Origin: Prostheceraeus crozeri
Lineage: Eukaryota > Platyhelminthes > Polycladida > Euryleptidae
Direction: 5' to 3'
NCBI GenBank assembly: GCA_907163375.1
Contig: CAJQUW010003625.1
Span: 50,001-114,000 of the forward strand
Length of the DNA stretch: 64,000 bases
Under the pieces are notes generated by a model. The model searched no databases. It saw only the letters and a list, made by a program, of their open reading frames with translations, and was not told the DNA's origin. The position numbers and the translations under genes are program-made. Numbering within the stretch: position 1 is the stretch's first letter; the number at the start of each line of letters is the position of its first letter. Positions 35,813 to 46,990 of this stretch are shown piece after piece.

Positions 35813-36668
35813 GGCAGTGGATAATTCGAACACAATGCCGCTATCCTCAGTTGTTTACGTTGGTGAACAAACGCTCTCTGCAGAAGATCGAGCTGGAACC
35901 TCTTCCATTGGTGAGGCGTTGGTCATGAAATTGTGCAAGAACTACTTATGTGCGTCGCGGAATGTCACAGGAGACAATTTTTTCACGTCCATGCCGCTCG
36001 TCAACAACTTACTGACTTGTAAAACAACGTACGTTGGAACTATACGACGAAACAAGCGCGATCTTCCCCCTCAATGCAAGGATCTTGACGGCCGTCAGAG
36101 AGGAGACAGCAAACACTATTACAATGGCACGCTCTGTTCCTTTTGGGATAAGGGACAATCTCCAGTCCTTCTCGTGTCATCAATGCACGGCGTGCAAAAC
36201 GATCTGCAAGATACGAAGCCAGATATCGTGGAATTCTACAATTCCACCAAATCTGGGGTCGACAATCTCGACAAGCTCGTCAGAAATTTTTCCAGCAAGA
36301 GAAAGTGCACGAGATGGCCTTACGGAGTTTTTTTTACGTACGTGGATGTAGCAGTGATCGTTGCCATGCGCTTGACAGATGCGGAAAACAACTACACATT
36401 CAAAAAGGAACTTGCATACGAATTGCTCCTACCGTTGGTGAGAGCAAGAGCACAGTTGCCCAACATTCGTGCTCCATTGCAAGAGTGTATGAAAATGGTG
36501 GGAGTTGACATCGCCAACAATAGAAGTGTGCCACCCTCCTCAGTCCGCCAAGCTCGATGCGCCTTCTGCAGCAGGAACCAAGATCGAAAGACGACCATAC
36601 GGTGTGACTCGTGTTCATCCTTCGTTTGCTCCGCACACGTCATCAAGTGTTGTCCAATGTGCAAATGA
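35813..36668 (+). CDS. piggyBac B transposase, exon 3 (rest of catalytic core and zinc finger)
   Basis: The acceptor TACTTTTTAG precedes 35813. The exon carries RNVTGDNFFTSMPLVNNLL (second Asp, residue 343) and EFYNSTKSGVDNLDKLV (third Asp, residue 439), close to D346 and D447 of the founding transposase. The C-terminus is a Cys-rich zinc-binding domain (CAFCSRNQDRKTTIRCDSC ... CSAHVIKCCPMC) ending at the stop at 36668. The three exons sum to 1722 bp with no internal stop, giving 573 residues, which is full length for the family. Whether the host expresses it, or has domesticated it, cannot be told here; intact element ends argue for a mobile copy. Confidence 0.92.
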
Positions 36669-36980
36669 CTGTTCCTTCACAACATTTGATTGTCATGTGT
36701 TCATTTCTGTTATTCTATCATTATGATGATTCGAAACGTTATTCACGTAATCTGTATGTATCCTTGGGTGTACAACACCCCGCAACGTACACAACTATAA
36801 AATGTTTGTCAACAAGTTCTCTTTTAAATATTTATAGCTGAGCTTTTCATGCGATCATTAACTTGAAGAAATAAGAAAAGTCCTATAATAAAAAATCTTA
36901 GAACCAAAAACTTCCGTAGATATGATATGACAAAACATGGGTGGGGTGTAAAACACCCCGCAACGTACACGAACCGTTAA

Positions 36981-37996
36981 AGACAATCACACGCAATCTT
37001 GTAGGTGCATAGTGCTCTTGAAGTGGACACGTCTTTGTCCAAATGAGGCTCAAATTCCTCAACGGCAGACCAACACCATGACGAAGATTCAAACGACGAC
37101 GAAAGGTACTACCCTGTGGGAACACATCTTGCTAATATCAACAGCTTATCTGGCGAGGTAGCGATTTTGTGGATAATTTTTTTAAAGGTTCGTTTTCGTG
37201 TAAAAACTATCTCCGCATGTGAAAATGGTCATCATTTATCCAAAAACATGTGTAAAATTAAAAAACGACAGGTGGCGAAAAAGTTGCTATAATTAGTTTG
37301 TAGATATTTGTTTACTAATGCGAGCTGATTTTTCGCCAACTGGCGAAATCGTGGATATTGTAGCAACTAATTAGTGGTAAGTAGTAATGTTCGTATATTA
37401 CCTTCGTATGAATATATATTGTATATTCAGTCTGATCTGATAAAAAGGGATCTTTTTTTAATTCACGAAGGCTTAAACTAAAAAAAGTATTTATCTTCCT
37501 TAAATGTCGCAGTAAATACTATGATATCATTCAAATATTTGTCATTGTTGTAAATTATTGAATATCAAGAGATGTTATGAAAATTGATATATGCGGATTC
37601 TCTACAATCTTATCATTATCAAAGAATGATAGCCTGCACTTATTTCTTAGATAGATTAGCCATATGTGGGGGATAGTGAGGAGGTGAGGGAGAAAATAGA
37701 GCCTCGGCTGTAGAGGCGAATTACTAAAGAAAATAAGAGAGAAAGTCAAAAGTAAAAGGTGACATAGAGCGCGAATTGTCGCCGGCGAGCTTCGCTAGCG
37801 AATACCCCGCAAATATGACTGAACTGTAGCATGATATTCTGCAGCTGACATCCGCCAGTTTTTTTGCAAGATTCGTTCCCACAGGGTAATTAGGATATGC
37901 GAGCAGATTCACACCCAAACGAGCCTCGATCAATCGACGCTCAACGCAAACATAGTTCGGGCGATTAATGAAGTCGCTCGCCTAAGGCATTCAAAA
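36981..37996. other. Spacer, nothing recognised
   Basis: Short overlapping frames only. The phrase TTTTTCGCCA(A/C)CTGGCGAAA-like, around 37330, forms a small hairpin. No gene seen. Confidence 0.45.
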
Positions 37997-38215
37997 ACCC
38001 TCTTTCTCAACCCGATTATCTGTATATCCGGATATTTCACCTACCAGTTCAGTACGCATCATCAGAGGCAGTGGTTACAACTCAATAAATACATGCTTAT
38101 CTGAACTCCTGCATTTAAGCACAATTATAACCACTGCCGCTGATGTCTACCGAACTGGTCGGTGAAATATCAGAATAGGGTCGTATACAGATTATAAAGC
38201 CGAGAAAGAGGGCTT
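37997..38215. repeat. Foldback repeat with two opposed hammerhead-like cores
   Basis: Arms 37997-38080 and 38128-38215 are diverged inverted copies (AACCCTCTTTCTC ... and its inverse). The left arm, minus strand, reads CTGATGATG, a partly paired stem, then GAAATATC (38065-38031). The right arm, plus strand, reads CTGATGT, stem ACCGA/TCGGT, then GAAATATC (38140-38171). Both resemble hammerhead cores with a 2-bp helix III (AT/AT) before the cleavage C, as in Penelope-like elements, but each has core or helix I defects. Confidence 0.65.
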
Positions 38216-39251
38216 TGATAATGGAACCGGTACACAATCCTTTAATTTTCTTCCATATGAGGCTTCTATAATTTTCTGAGGCATTGACATCCAGTAATTG
38301 TTATCAGAAAAGACGAGGTTCAAGATATTAATGTAGGATGAAACAATATTCCTTTCATGAATATAAAATGTAAAGAAATTTAATATGCAACAATAAATTC
38401 CCCATCTTGGGTTGTACTGTGCAAAAGATCGCATGTGTAAATGATAAAACTGAAGCTCGTCACAATCCCTTGAAGTGTTGAACAGCTTTTGAGACATGAT
38501 ATATATACTGTTCATCTTTTTGATTGATGATCGACTGCTGCCAAACCATCCAATACGATGGGATTGGTCATCAGCTGATTTACTTTTCGGTGTCTCCGGA
38601 TTAAAGAAAATCAGAAGTTAGTAAGAACCGCAGAAAGCGCCGAAAACAATTTGAGGCTAAAATTCCCTCCTCATTGATAGTAAAATTTGTCGGTATAATA
38701 GCGCTATAAGGAGCGATCTCATTTAGATTATGGATATCTAGGCAAGTCAACCGAAGTTGCGAAATAATAAAATTCATTTTGATTTAACCCTGATATGTAA
38801 TCTATTTACAAGATGATTAAAAACATAACTTCATCGCATTCTATTTGCAGTCACTCACAGCTTGAACACAGCAGTGGCATACACAATGCTATCACAAAGG
38901 TGGACATTAGCGATTTTACTTTTTGGTGAAGCTCTCTACAACTGCGTCGTATGCACACTTCACAATGCAACCGACACTTATAAATATTAACATAACCATC
39001 TGCATCGAAGATGAACATTTACATGTTTCTGAATGTAGGGCACATGAAATTAAATTCATCGGCCAACCGATAATAAATATTTTGATTCAACAATGCAGAC
39101 AGCCGATGGATCCATCTATCTTATTTTTGTACACTGACAGTCAATCTGAAGTTCTTAGACCATTTCAGTTAGTGGGCAGAAAACAGAAATCTGATATCCA
39201 TGCGTTCTTGTCCTTCCGTATCCAGTATCACTGATATCTCACGCATATTGA
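38216..39251. other. Spacer downstream of SAR1
   Basis: Includes the presumed SAR1 3' UTR on the minus strand; I could not fix a polyadenylation signal. A frame at 38923-39234 plus has no domain. Confidence 0.4.
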
Positions 39252-39525
39252 TTAGATATACTGAGCTAACCACCGGAACGCATCACCATAACCTTGTCGT
39301 TTCAATATGCTGCACATGAAAAGTTCAATAGGACGAGTGTTGAGGTCATTCCTGGAGACTGTACCTCGACCAGTTGTAATACCATTAAGTCCCATGTAAT
39401 ATCGAAGTTCTTCCTCACTCGATGCACCGGCTTTGTCGATTTTGTTACCAAGTACCAACACCGGAGCAGATGCTATTTGTTCGTCTTGAAGGAGACTGTC
39501 AAGTTCTTCTTTGGCTTCCGTCAGT
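39252..39525 (-). CDS. SAR1: SAR1 small GTPase, terminal coding exon
   Basis: SAR1 is the Arf-family GTPase that, once activated by Sec12 at the ER, inserts its N-terminal helix and recruits Sec23/24 to start COPII coat assembly. This exon encodes [19 protein letters not shown], the G4 box GNKID (N134, K135, D137), the G5 CS at 178-179, and the C-terminal [16 protein letters not shown] before the stop. The acceptor on the minus strand reads TTGTCTTACAG and the first base completes an Arg codon split with exon 1. Joined to the exon at 49337-49656 the product is 197 residues, against 198 for vertebrate SAR1. The same acceptor is equally in phase with the other first exon at 60957-61276. No second copy of this exon was found between the two first exons. 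Confidence 0.95.
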
Positions 39526-42524
39526 CTGTAAGACAAAAGGGAAAATAATCATTTCAAACATTCCCAATGAATTAAGCAAATTTCATGGCTTGTTTACCGA
39601 TAAAATTCATTAATTGGCTGCTAGATTTTGTTCCCACTGGACGCTGCTAAACCCTACCTGGTGAGAGCTGCGTGTTTCAAGGCAATCCCAGCGCCAACTT
39701 GCAAGCATGGAACTGTGCCTTGAGTCAAAGTTGGGTAAATAGGGGAGGGGGGGCATGAGCCAGGATGCAATGGGTTTGTTTAAATTCTTCATTGAAACTT
39801 TCATTGACAGACGAAATTATCAAATGAAGGATCTAGAAATGAGGACTATCAAACGACAATGGAAAATACTCTATACCACAAATCCTCAAATATTCGTCGA
39901 ATTCAACTAAATAAATGTGTGGTGAACTAATCTAGGCAATACATACAAAAAGCAACAAGTGCTTTTACTAACTGCGTTTCAAATTATTCAGCTTTTTACA
40001 GTATTCTACGAGTAATGATTTGCACCGCAGAATTTGACAGTTCAATAAAACAGACGTTGTGGCTTTCCGACATTTTCGTCGAAGCGCAACAGAAGGCCAA
40101 GTTTCTTGAAGCTCTAATTTAATTATAATAATATAATTAAATTTAATAATTTTAAAATAAATTTAATATAATTAATCTCTCTTAATTAACTGCAAATGTT
40201 GGAACATTTTTCCATATGTGCAGACGATGTTGCAATACAGTCGCGTTTGTTTATGTCAATATTTTCATTACAGCTGGCCAAATCTACATGCACATTGTCA
40301 TAGAAGCATTACAAAATCCTTTTGGAAGATCATGCACAATATAACTTGTACAATTGTGCATTAAAGCGAACTACTTGAATTGGCAGTATAATATTAAATA
40401 AAAAAAGACTGAAATCAGTCGTCCGCAAGTATTTGTGCACTTTGATATTGGGATCCAAATATATAAAACAAAATTGACAATGCTTGAAAATTATTTATGA
40501 AACAGACTTAGTAACGAGGAATGTTTTCTTCTAATTATTGACCTATCGATGCTGTGATACATGAAATTCTGAAATCATCCCAGAATTGAATAATAGAGAG
40601 TCGCATTCGTTACCATAGGATTATGTCATATTCTCTGTAACTCCAGGTCTTATTTCATGTCATTTCCTTTGATTTCTTGAATACAAAAAATCAGCAAGTA
40701 AATGACAATATAATTTGAATACATACAATGTATGGAATAGTTATAGAACCTCTGCCAACTTCTTGAACATGCAATCTGATGGATGCACTGTAATTCTATC
40801 TGTTGGGAAAGCTTATCTTGAAATAAACATAAGCGGATTAGCGCTACTCAACAAGGTAATATTCCTAACGAGGTGAGCCTGACTAGGATTGAGTTTCAAA
40901 GCACTTAACCACTCACGACTCTTCAAAATGGAGAGGATTGCAGTTTAAATGATAAAGCTAAGTCAAAGTGGTCTCCAAAATACCACCCAATAATAACAAT
41001 ACTTTTTTCTATCATTAAAAAGCTGAAATGTGCTACGGGGATAGATTTTTTGAATTTCTGGTCATAAAAAATCTATGTTGTCATCGACATTTTCAGATAA
41101 TAACTTTGGTGGTGCTTTTTGCAGTAGCTGGAAAGGCTACCTTTTACAAACGATTGTCATGATTTTCCGATTTTCTATAAACGTTAATACTTCGAGAGAA
41201 GAGACTTTCGAAAGAGTTGTCGTGGAGAGCTATCAATATAACAAAATTTTCAAATAAGCCTAATAACCGTTTGCATTCTGTATCAGCCATTTTGAAAAAG
41301 CTCTGCCATCTACAAACGGTTCCCAAGATTTTTAAAGAAAAACGTCTATGTTACTTGAATGAGGTGAAAGATGAGACAGTTCTTGAAAGTATTGTGCGTG
41401 GTTTGAAGATTCCGACGATTTCAATAGATGTCTCATAATACTTGAATGAGGCATGGAGTCGTGTTTGCAAAAAAATTGAATGGTAGAGAATTCAGACAGA
41501 ACTAAATCTTAGTTCAGGCACAACATGCTGATCATCAGCTTTGCATTTCATTACACTTCACATTTGCTTGAAACCCTCTCCCCTGACATCGCCCAAAGCA
41601 ACTGCCTATAGCGGAAGGATGTGGTTGACTTTCAACGCATCGTCAATGCTACAGCGCATAGAAACACACATTTAGCATAAACTCTGAAGAGGCAGGTGTG
41701 CCTATTTACCAGATACCTTGCCTTGGACTACGTTATGCTCGACATAACACATCGCACCATTTTCGGATTCAACTGGCTATGGGCTCTCTCGGACACAATT
41801 TATTCGACGACACCTGCTTGCTCGTAGGGAAAGTCTTCCAAACTTAACCCTCAAGTCTCCCATAAGGAACCAAAATTTATGTTTCAGACATAAGTTAACA
41901 ACCGTTAACCATTTTTATCAAGATCGATTATTGAAAACGTTCCTCTTAAACAGAAATATTCATTCAGAAACGATTCGTTTTCAGCATTAAGTTAATTCAT
42001 TTGAAAATTGACTTATTTCTGCAACTGCAGAGAATGACAAAACACAAACGGATGATAGCATCACCCATTCGTGATCCGTATATACCTCAAATTAGTGGAA
42101 AATACATACGATGCCAGGATCAGTGGTAGCTAGAGTCAGTCGCGAGATAATGTGCACATTGAAAGAGACTTCGAGTCACTAACTGGTGAACGAGTGAGCT
42201 GGGCGAACGGGATTTGCTGACACCTGCCACTGAACTGAATTATTGAACTATGATTTTATCACTTATGAACATATCTCATGTCTTACATTTCCTATCGGGT
42301 ATTGTTAGATAAAATGTTGATAGTGTTTTTCTGCTTCTACACAATTTGAAATTAAGTATTTTCAGTGCCTTAAGAGATTTGTCCATTAGATTTTTAATAC
42401 ATGAAAGTATATATTCACAGATGTTGTAGATATTTCATATCCACCTGGTTTTGAATCATATCTTCAAGCATTTTGACAATGTAGGCCTAAGAATTGAACA
42501 CACTAATTTTTCATGAATGATAAA

Positions 42525-43214
42525 TACCGTATTTCCTCTAATAAGCCCCTCTCTCCAATAAGCACCGCATCTGAGAGGTGAACTTTTTAATAAATGACCC
42601 CCTATCATAAACGCCGCACTTCTAATATCGAGAAACCTAGAAAATAATGACTTATAGCTGTGTTACAGTCATCTATTGAGCTAAAAAAAAACATCGAACA
42701 TACAGCTATAGTCATCATTATAGTTATCAAACGACACTGTAATGCATGTTGATAGTCGGTAATGCAGCAAGAAACCTGCTAGATGAGTTTTCAGCTATTA
42801 CTGATCATTTTCCGTACAGGTGAAATACCTGCAATTATTTTTTTAAAGTTTGAAAGAGCCAAGTTTATCGTTATTGATATAGTTTACCTGTTATGTAAAT
42901 ATATTTCAGACATACTCCATGTCCATTCTCAATACAAAAATATTTTTGTATTGAGAATGGACATGGAGTGTGTCTGAAATATATTTACATAACAAATAAA
43001 CTATATCAATAACGATGAACTTGGCCCTTCCAAACTTTAAAAAAATGCATTCCGGCCAAGGCTACTACTAAAAAAACTGCAATTATTGTTTTCAATTTGG
43101 AAAAAATGTCATGTTGAAAATCGTACATTTTAATGAACGCCATTCTCTATTATGCGCAGCACATAAAAGCCGGTGATTGTAAATAAACGCCGCTTTATAA
43201 GAGGAGACACGGTA
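42525..43214. mobile_element. TIR element enclosing a spacer-free palindrome
   Basis: The left end TACCGTATTTCCTCTAATAA is mirrored by TTATAAGAGGAGACACGGTA at the right; AAACGCCGC repeats near both ends. The central 42837-43046 is a palindrome of about 210 bp with its centre at 42941/42942 (TACAAAAATATTTTTGTA), with few mismatches and no spacer. No transposase. Superfamily not assigned; the flanks show no clear duplication. Confidence 0.8.
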
Positions 43215-44082
43215 TTTGGGAAGTTGTATAGTTAAAATTAGTCTTAATTTAGGATATAAAGCAATATAGAATAAAAATTGCTAGTAAGTAAAGAAGTCGA
43301 GTAAGCCGATAATTGTAATTTAAGTATCAGACAGTCTGATGCACTTAAATTCAGTTGCAATGCAATGTGATTGCATTGTTGTACAGAATATTTTTCAACT
43401 TAGCTGATCTAAAAGCAATGCCTATGCAGATAATAACTGTCTAGCACACAACGGAAAATGCCCTCATGTTTTTTTAGACCGCCACATCGTGTTTTTATGA
43501 CAATGACCGCCCTTTGCTGCTGTATCCATGTATTATAAGACAAAGTGCAAACGCAAACAAATACGAAAAGACTCTGATGATCAACAGTATTTGTCGAAAA
43601 ACATTATAAATAGAATATTCTTCGCATGCTCTGATTGTGATATTTTTGATAAAAAAATTAACGCCTCAAGATGGCCACCGGGCGTCAGTTGAAACTAACT
43701 GCCTTGCTTAAAAGATTGAATATGGGCCTACATATGAACATTGAGCATCCATGCCCTTATAAGCTATGTCCAAAATTCATTTAATCATGAAACCTCCATG
43801 GTGGTCTATTTTTCAAACATCTCATTCGAAGTTACAATTGCATCAAAGTTCGTTTATGTTCTACACAAATCTTCTATTTCGCAGGATGCCTCGTACATAT
43901 GTACATTTCAATGCATCATAAATTACAGTTGATCTGTAGAAACTTCACAGGAAAATACGCGTATGTTAAACTTTGCTGAAATCGGCATCTAATATTAGCG
44001 ATTCATCGTTGCCAACTAATATTTAGAAGTGTAAAATAGTGACAATTTGCCAGACGAAAGTCAGTTTTAATATGTATCTTGT

Positions 44083-44107
44083 GTCGGAGGACCTGCTCCT
44101 TCATCAG
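44083..44107 (-). ncRNA. Possible hammerhead core relic
   Basis: Minus strand: CTGATGA (44107-44101), one extra A, stem GGAG/CTCC with a 6-nt loop, then GAC instead of GAA. The extra unpaired base before stem II is also present in the 3.7 kb motif. Helix I and helix III are not convincing, so this is at best a remnant. Confidence 0.25.
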
Positions 44108-46479
44108 GCGATCAGTTTATGATATGATTTAACAAGCGATGCATGAAGTATGATAGACAGATACCTCGGACAGACACAACATTAATCAAGATAGTGAAGG
44201 TGATAAGCACCAAAGTTGTCAACACGAGCACTGAGAGAAACATAAATCAAATCAACGCAGCTTAGTAATTTATACATTGTAGGCATAAAAGTACATTAGA
44301 AGCATGGGTTGGCATCCACGCCTACGCCTCAAGCAGTCAACGCAGTGCCGACTAGCGACTACCCATAGCAGAGGATAACTGGGGATAAGCGATCCATCCA
44401 AACAGTACAAACAAGTCAGAAGACTATAGTCCACATAGTCATCACGACTACTCAATGTGTGGCACGTTCATGAGATAAATGTTGCGTATTAAAAAATATT
44501 TTTGTCTGGCAAACTGTTCATGTTTTTGTATTTCTAGTATATCAAAAAGTCCAGAAGACAACCGAGCCATAATTGAAGTTGAAAACTATCGAGCCATCCT
44601 AGGCGAAAATGGTCTTAAATCAATGCTAAAAGTTATTGGATGGTCCGGATGAAAATTTAAAGAATTTATGAAGAAATTTCACTTGCGTGGCAGTATTTAT
44701 TACGGAGTGCTACTAAGACAGGTTGTTGATAGCAATCAAGGATGGATGCATACTCGTACATATCTAGCAGCATTATCTTCACTTGAATGTTTGAAATCGC
44801 TTGTATCGATCAATGCACATCTTAAGATGTTCACGTATCCATGATTGCTACTAACAACGTGATTTAGTCAACCTCGTATATGCCTTAAGCCATATATGAA
44901 GAAATTTTGATTTTTTTTCGTTTTTCGTGTAAAAGACATGGTGTCCACCTGATGCTCTTTGACATTAGGAAGAGCGTGTTCTTGCTGCTCAAAGTTAGTA
45001 TTTATCGGGAATTTTGCATGATTTATCAGACCTATTTTGAAGATTTTCCTGAGATTTTTGGACCACAACGTGGTCGGATGAACAAAGCGTCTAACTCAAC
45101 GGACGACTGAATCGAGATAATTGCGACTGTTGGTCTGAATCTAATCCACACAAGATATTGCAAAAAGAGCACTATTTTACCTGGTGTAGCTAATTGGGGT
45201 GCCATTCGGAGCTTTTGAATCCTCTGTCTTCTGACTTAATCTAGAGGTCTGAACCTCCACGTTGCTCTCTTTCAAAAATAAAATTTGTGTGAAACACGAG
45301 TTTTTCGGTGAATTTTCACAGGCGGAAAAGTCGCAAATATTTTACAGAATCGTCACCCCTGCACAGTTATGCGGTGTTGGTAAGAAACCCACCCATATTA
45401 AAAAAAAACATGGGTTTTTTTAAATAGGTGGGGGTCTTGAATACATTCAACAATTGATAGACTTTACGATAGAATTTGAGACAGATATTGATAGTAGGTT
45501 ATGTCCAATGTCAAATCGTAAGCTTAACGATGTCTAGATATCTAAATACTCAGAACATAATACTTCTTCATTATCTGAAATACACGTCTTATAACTCTTT
45601 TTATACTACCGAGACAATTCTTTCGGCATGAGTTAATAACTACGCATTCACATGAAATTGTAAGTAAGTTCACATCGGTATATATCTAGTTTAGTATTTC
45701 TTCCAATGAAAACAAATTTAGTGATACTACTACTGAGCGTATAATACTTGTATGATTTCATCATACTAAAATCAAGGATCCAAAAATGTTCATGACAAAA
45801 GTATGGCTATTACAAAAATTATCAAAATGGTATGGAAACTCTTACGATTGTGGAAATTAAATGATGTAAGATTGATTAAAGCACCGAGAAACAGCAATAT
45901 AGAATAACTAAAAAAATTTAATAATCAGAATAAGACATCTCTACAACCACTAACATAAGTCAGTCAGAGATCACGCTCGTTCAGTAGATGGAGTTTCAAA
46001 GTTGGGTAGGGTGTGTAAAACGTAACAAATCACAAAACAGTATAACACAAAAAGATCTTGTGAAAACGGGAACAATATAGGAAACTATCTAAAACATAAA
46101 AACTATCGGCTTATAAGGAATGCTAACAAGTATCAAATCTTTCATACAACGTGTGCAAAATACAAAAAATCCGCAGGTAGTATTAATCAAGTTCTATAAA
46201 GTTGTCTATTACCGACAACAGGTGATTTCTCATGGATAAGAATGCTCCGTAGCAACTCCTTTACAACTGTAATTAGGCTAGAAGTGTAGGTAATTAAAAC
46301 TATTAATTAAACGATCGTTCATGTTGAAGTTCTGATATGATGTTATTCAACTTGCATTAAAAAAACCTTGGCCTTATATGGAAGAAACACAATCTACTAT
46401 TTTAAACAACTCAGCCTCCTATTCAAAAACCCACCAAAATTCTTATTTAAAAACCCACGGACTTTCAACTATGTCAACC

Positions 46480-46990
46480 CTGCAGCTATGGCCCATGAAC
46501 GAAGCTAGGGGTTACTCAATGAAAAAGTAATAAATTGTATTACTTTAAATAAAAGAAAGAAAACAATAGTAGACCTTCTGCTCTGTTTGGGTACGCACTC
46601 ATTTACTGTAGAGCTGCTTCTACCGAAATAGTGCCTGTAGAAGATACTGAGTGAAGCAACATCCCGTCTGACGGAGAGCGGCTGCAACTTGTTAGCAAGT
46701 TTTTCACCCATAAGGTTCTTGGCACGTTTCTCAACCCGATCATGGAGGTTAAGATGTGTTCGTGGGGCGCCGGTCCACAGATGACAACAATACTCCATCA
46801 GAGGACGAAGAGTGGACTTGTGAAGATAGCAGACAGTCTGTAGTGGAAGATGGCTGCCGGCACGATAGATACTACTAATGCGTTGAAAGGGTTTTCACCA
46901 AAAAGAGTCGTGACAATCCGCTCAAATAGGCTAGGATGTGTTTGTGGGGTGCCGGCCCACAGTATAGGATCCTCTGATTTCAAAGTGGCA
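46480..46990 (-). pseudogene. CR1/jockey-like LINE 3' fragment
   Basis: Minus-strand frames carry HYRLSAIFTSPLFVL, then CHLWTGAPRTHLNLHDRVEK, LANKLQPLSVRRDVASLSIF and VNECVPKQ, the post-RT C-terminal region of CR1/jockey-like elements. It matches the LINE at 57.24-57.56 kb in inverse orientation, including the 3' tail around CGAAGCTAGGGGTTACTCAA. Toward 46.99 kb a second, diverged LWAGTPQTHPSLFERIV block repeats the LWTGAPRTH segment, suggesting rearrangement. 5'-truncated, as usual for LINE insertions. Confidence 0.8.

Larger units (their letters stand above)
33980..36976 (+). mobile_element. piggyBac element B, apparently complete
   Basis: Termini CGGTTCGTGTACG and CGTACACGAACCG are inverted repeats flanked by TTAA (33976-33979 and 36977-36980). 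The subterminal block GGGGTGTACAACACCCCGCA and the adjoining AACGTACACAACTATAAAA occur near both ends, inverted at the left. The 2997-bp body encodes an uninterrupted transposase over three exons. Termini and subterminal repeats differ from piggyBac A, so these are two separate families. Confidence 0.95.

Noticed and set aside
36034-36841. Several alternative frames over piggyBac B exon 3
   Set aside because: Out-of-frame shadows of the intact transposase exon.
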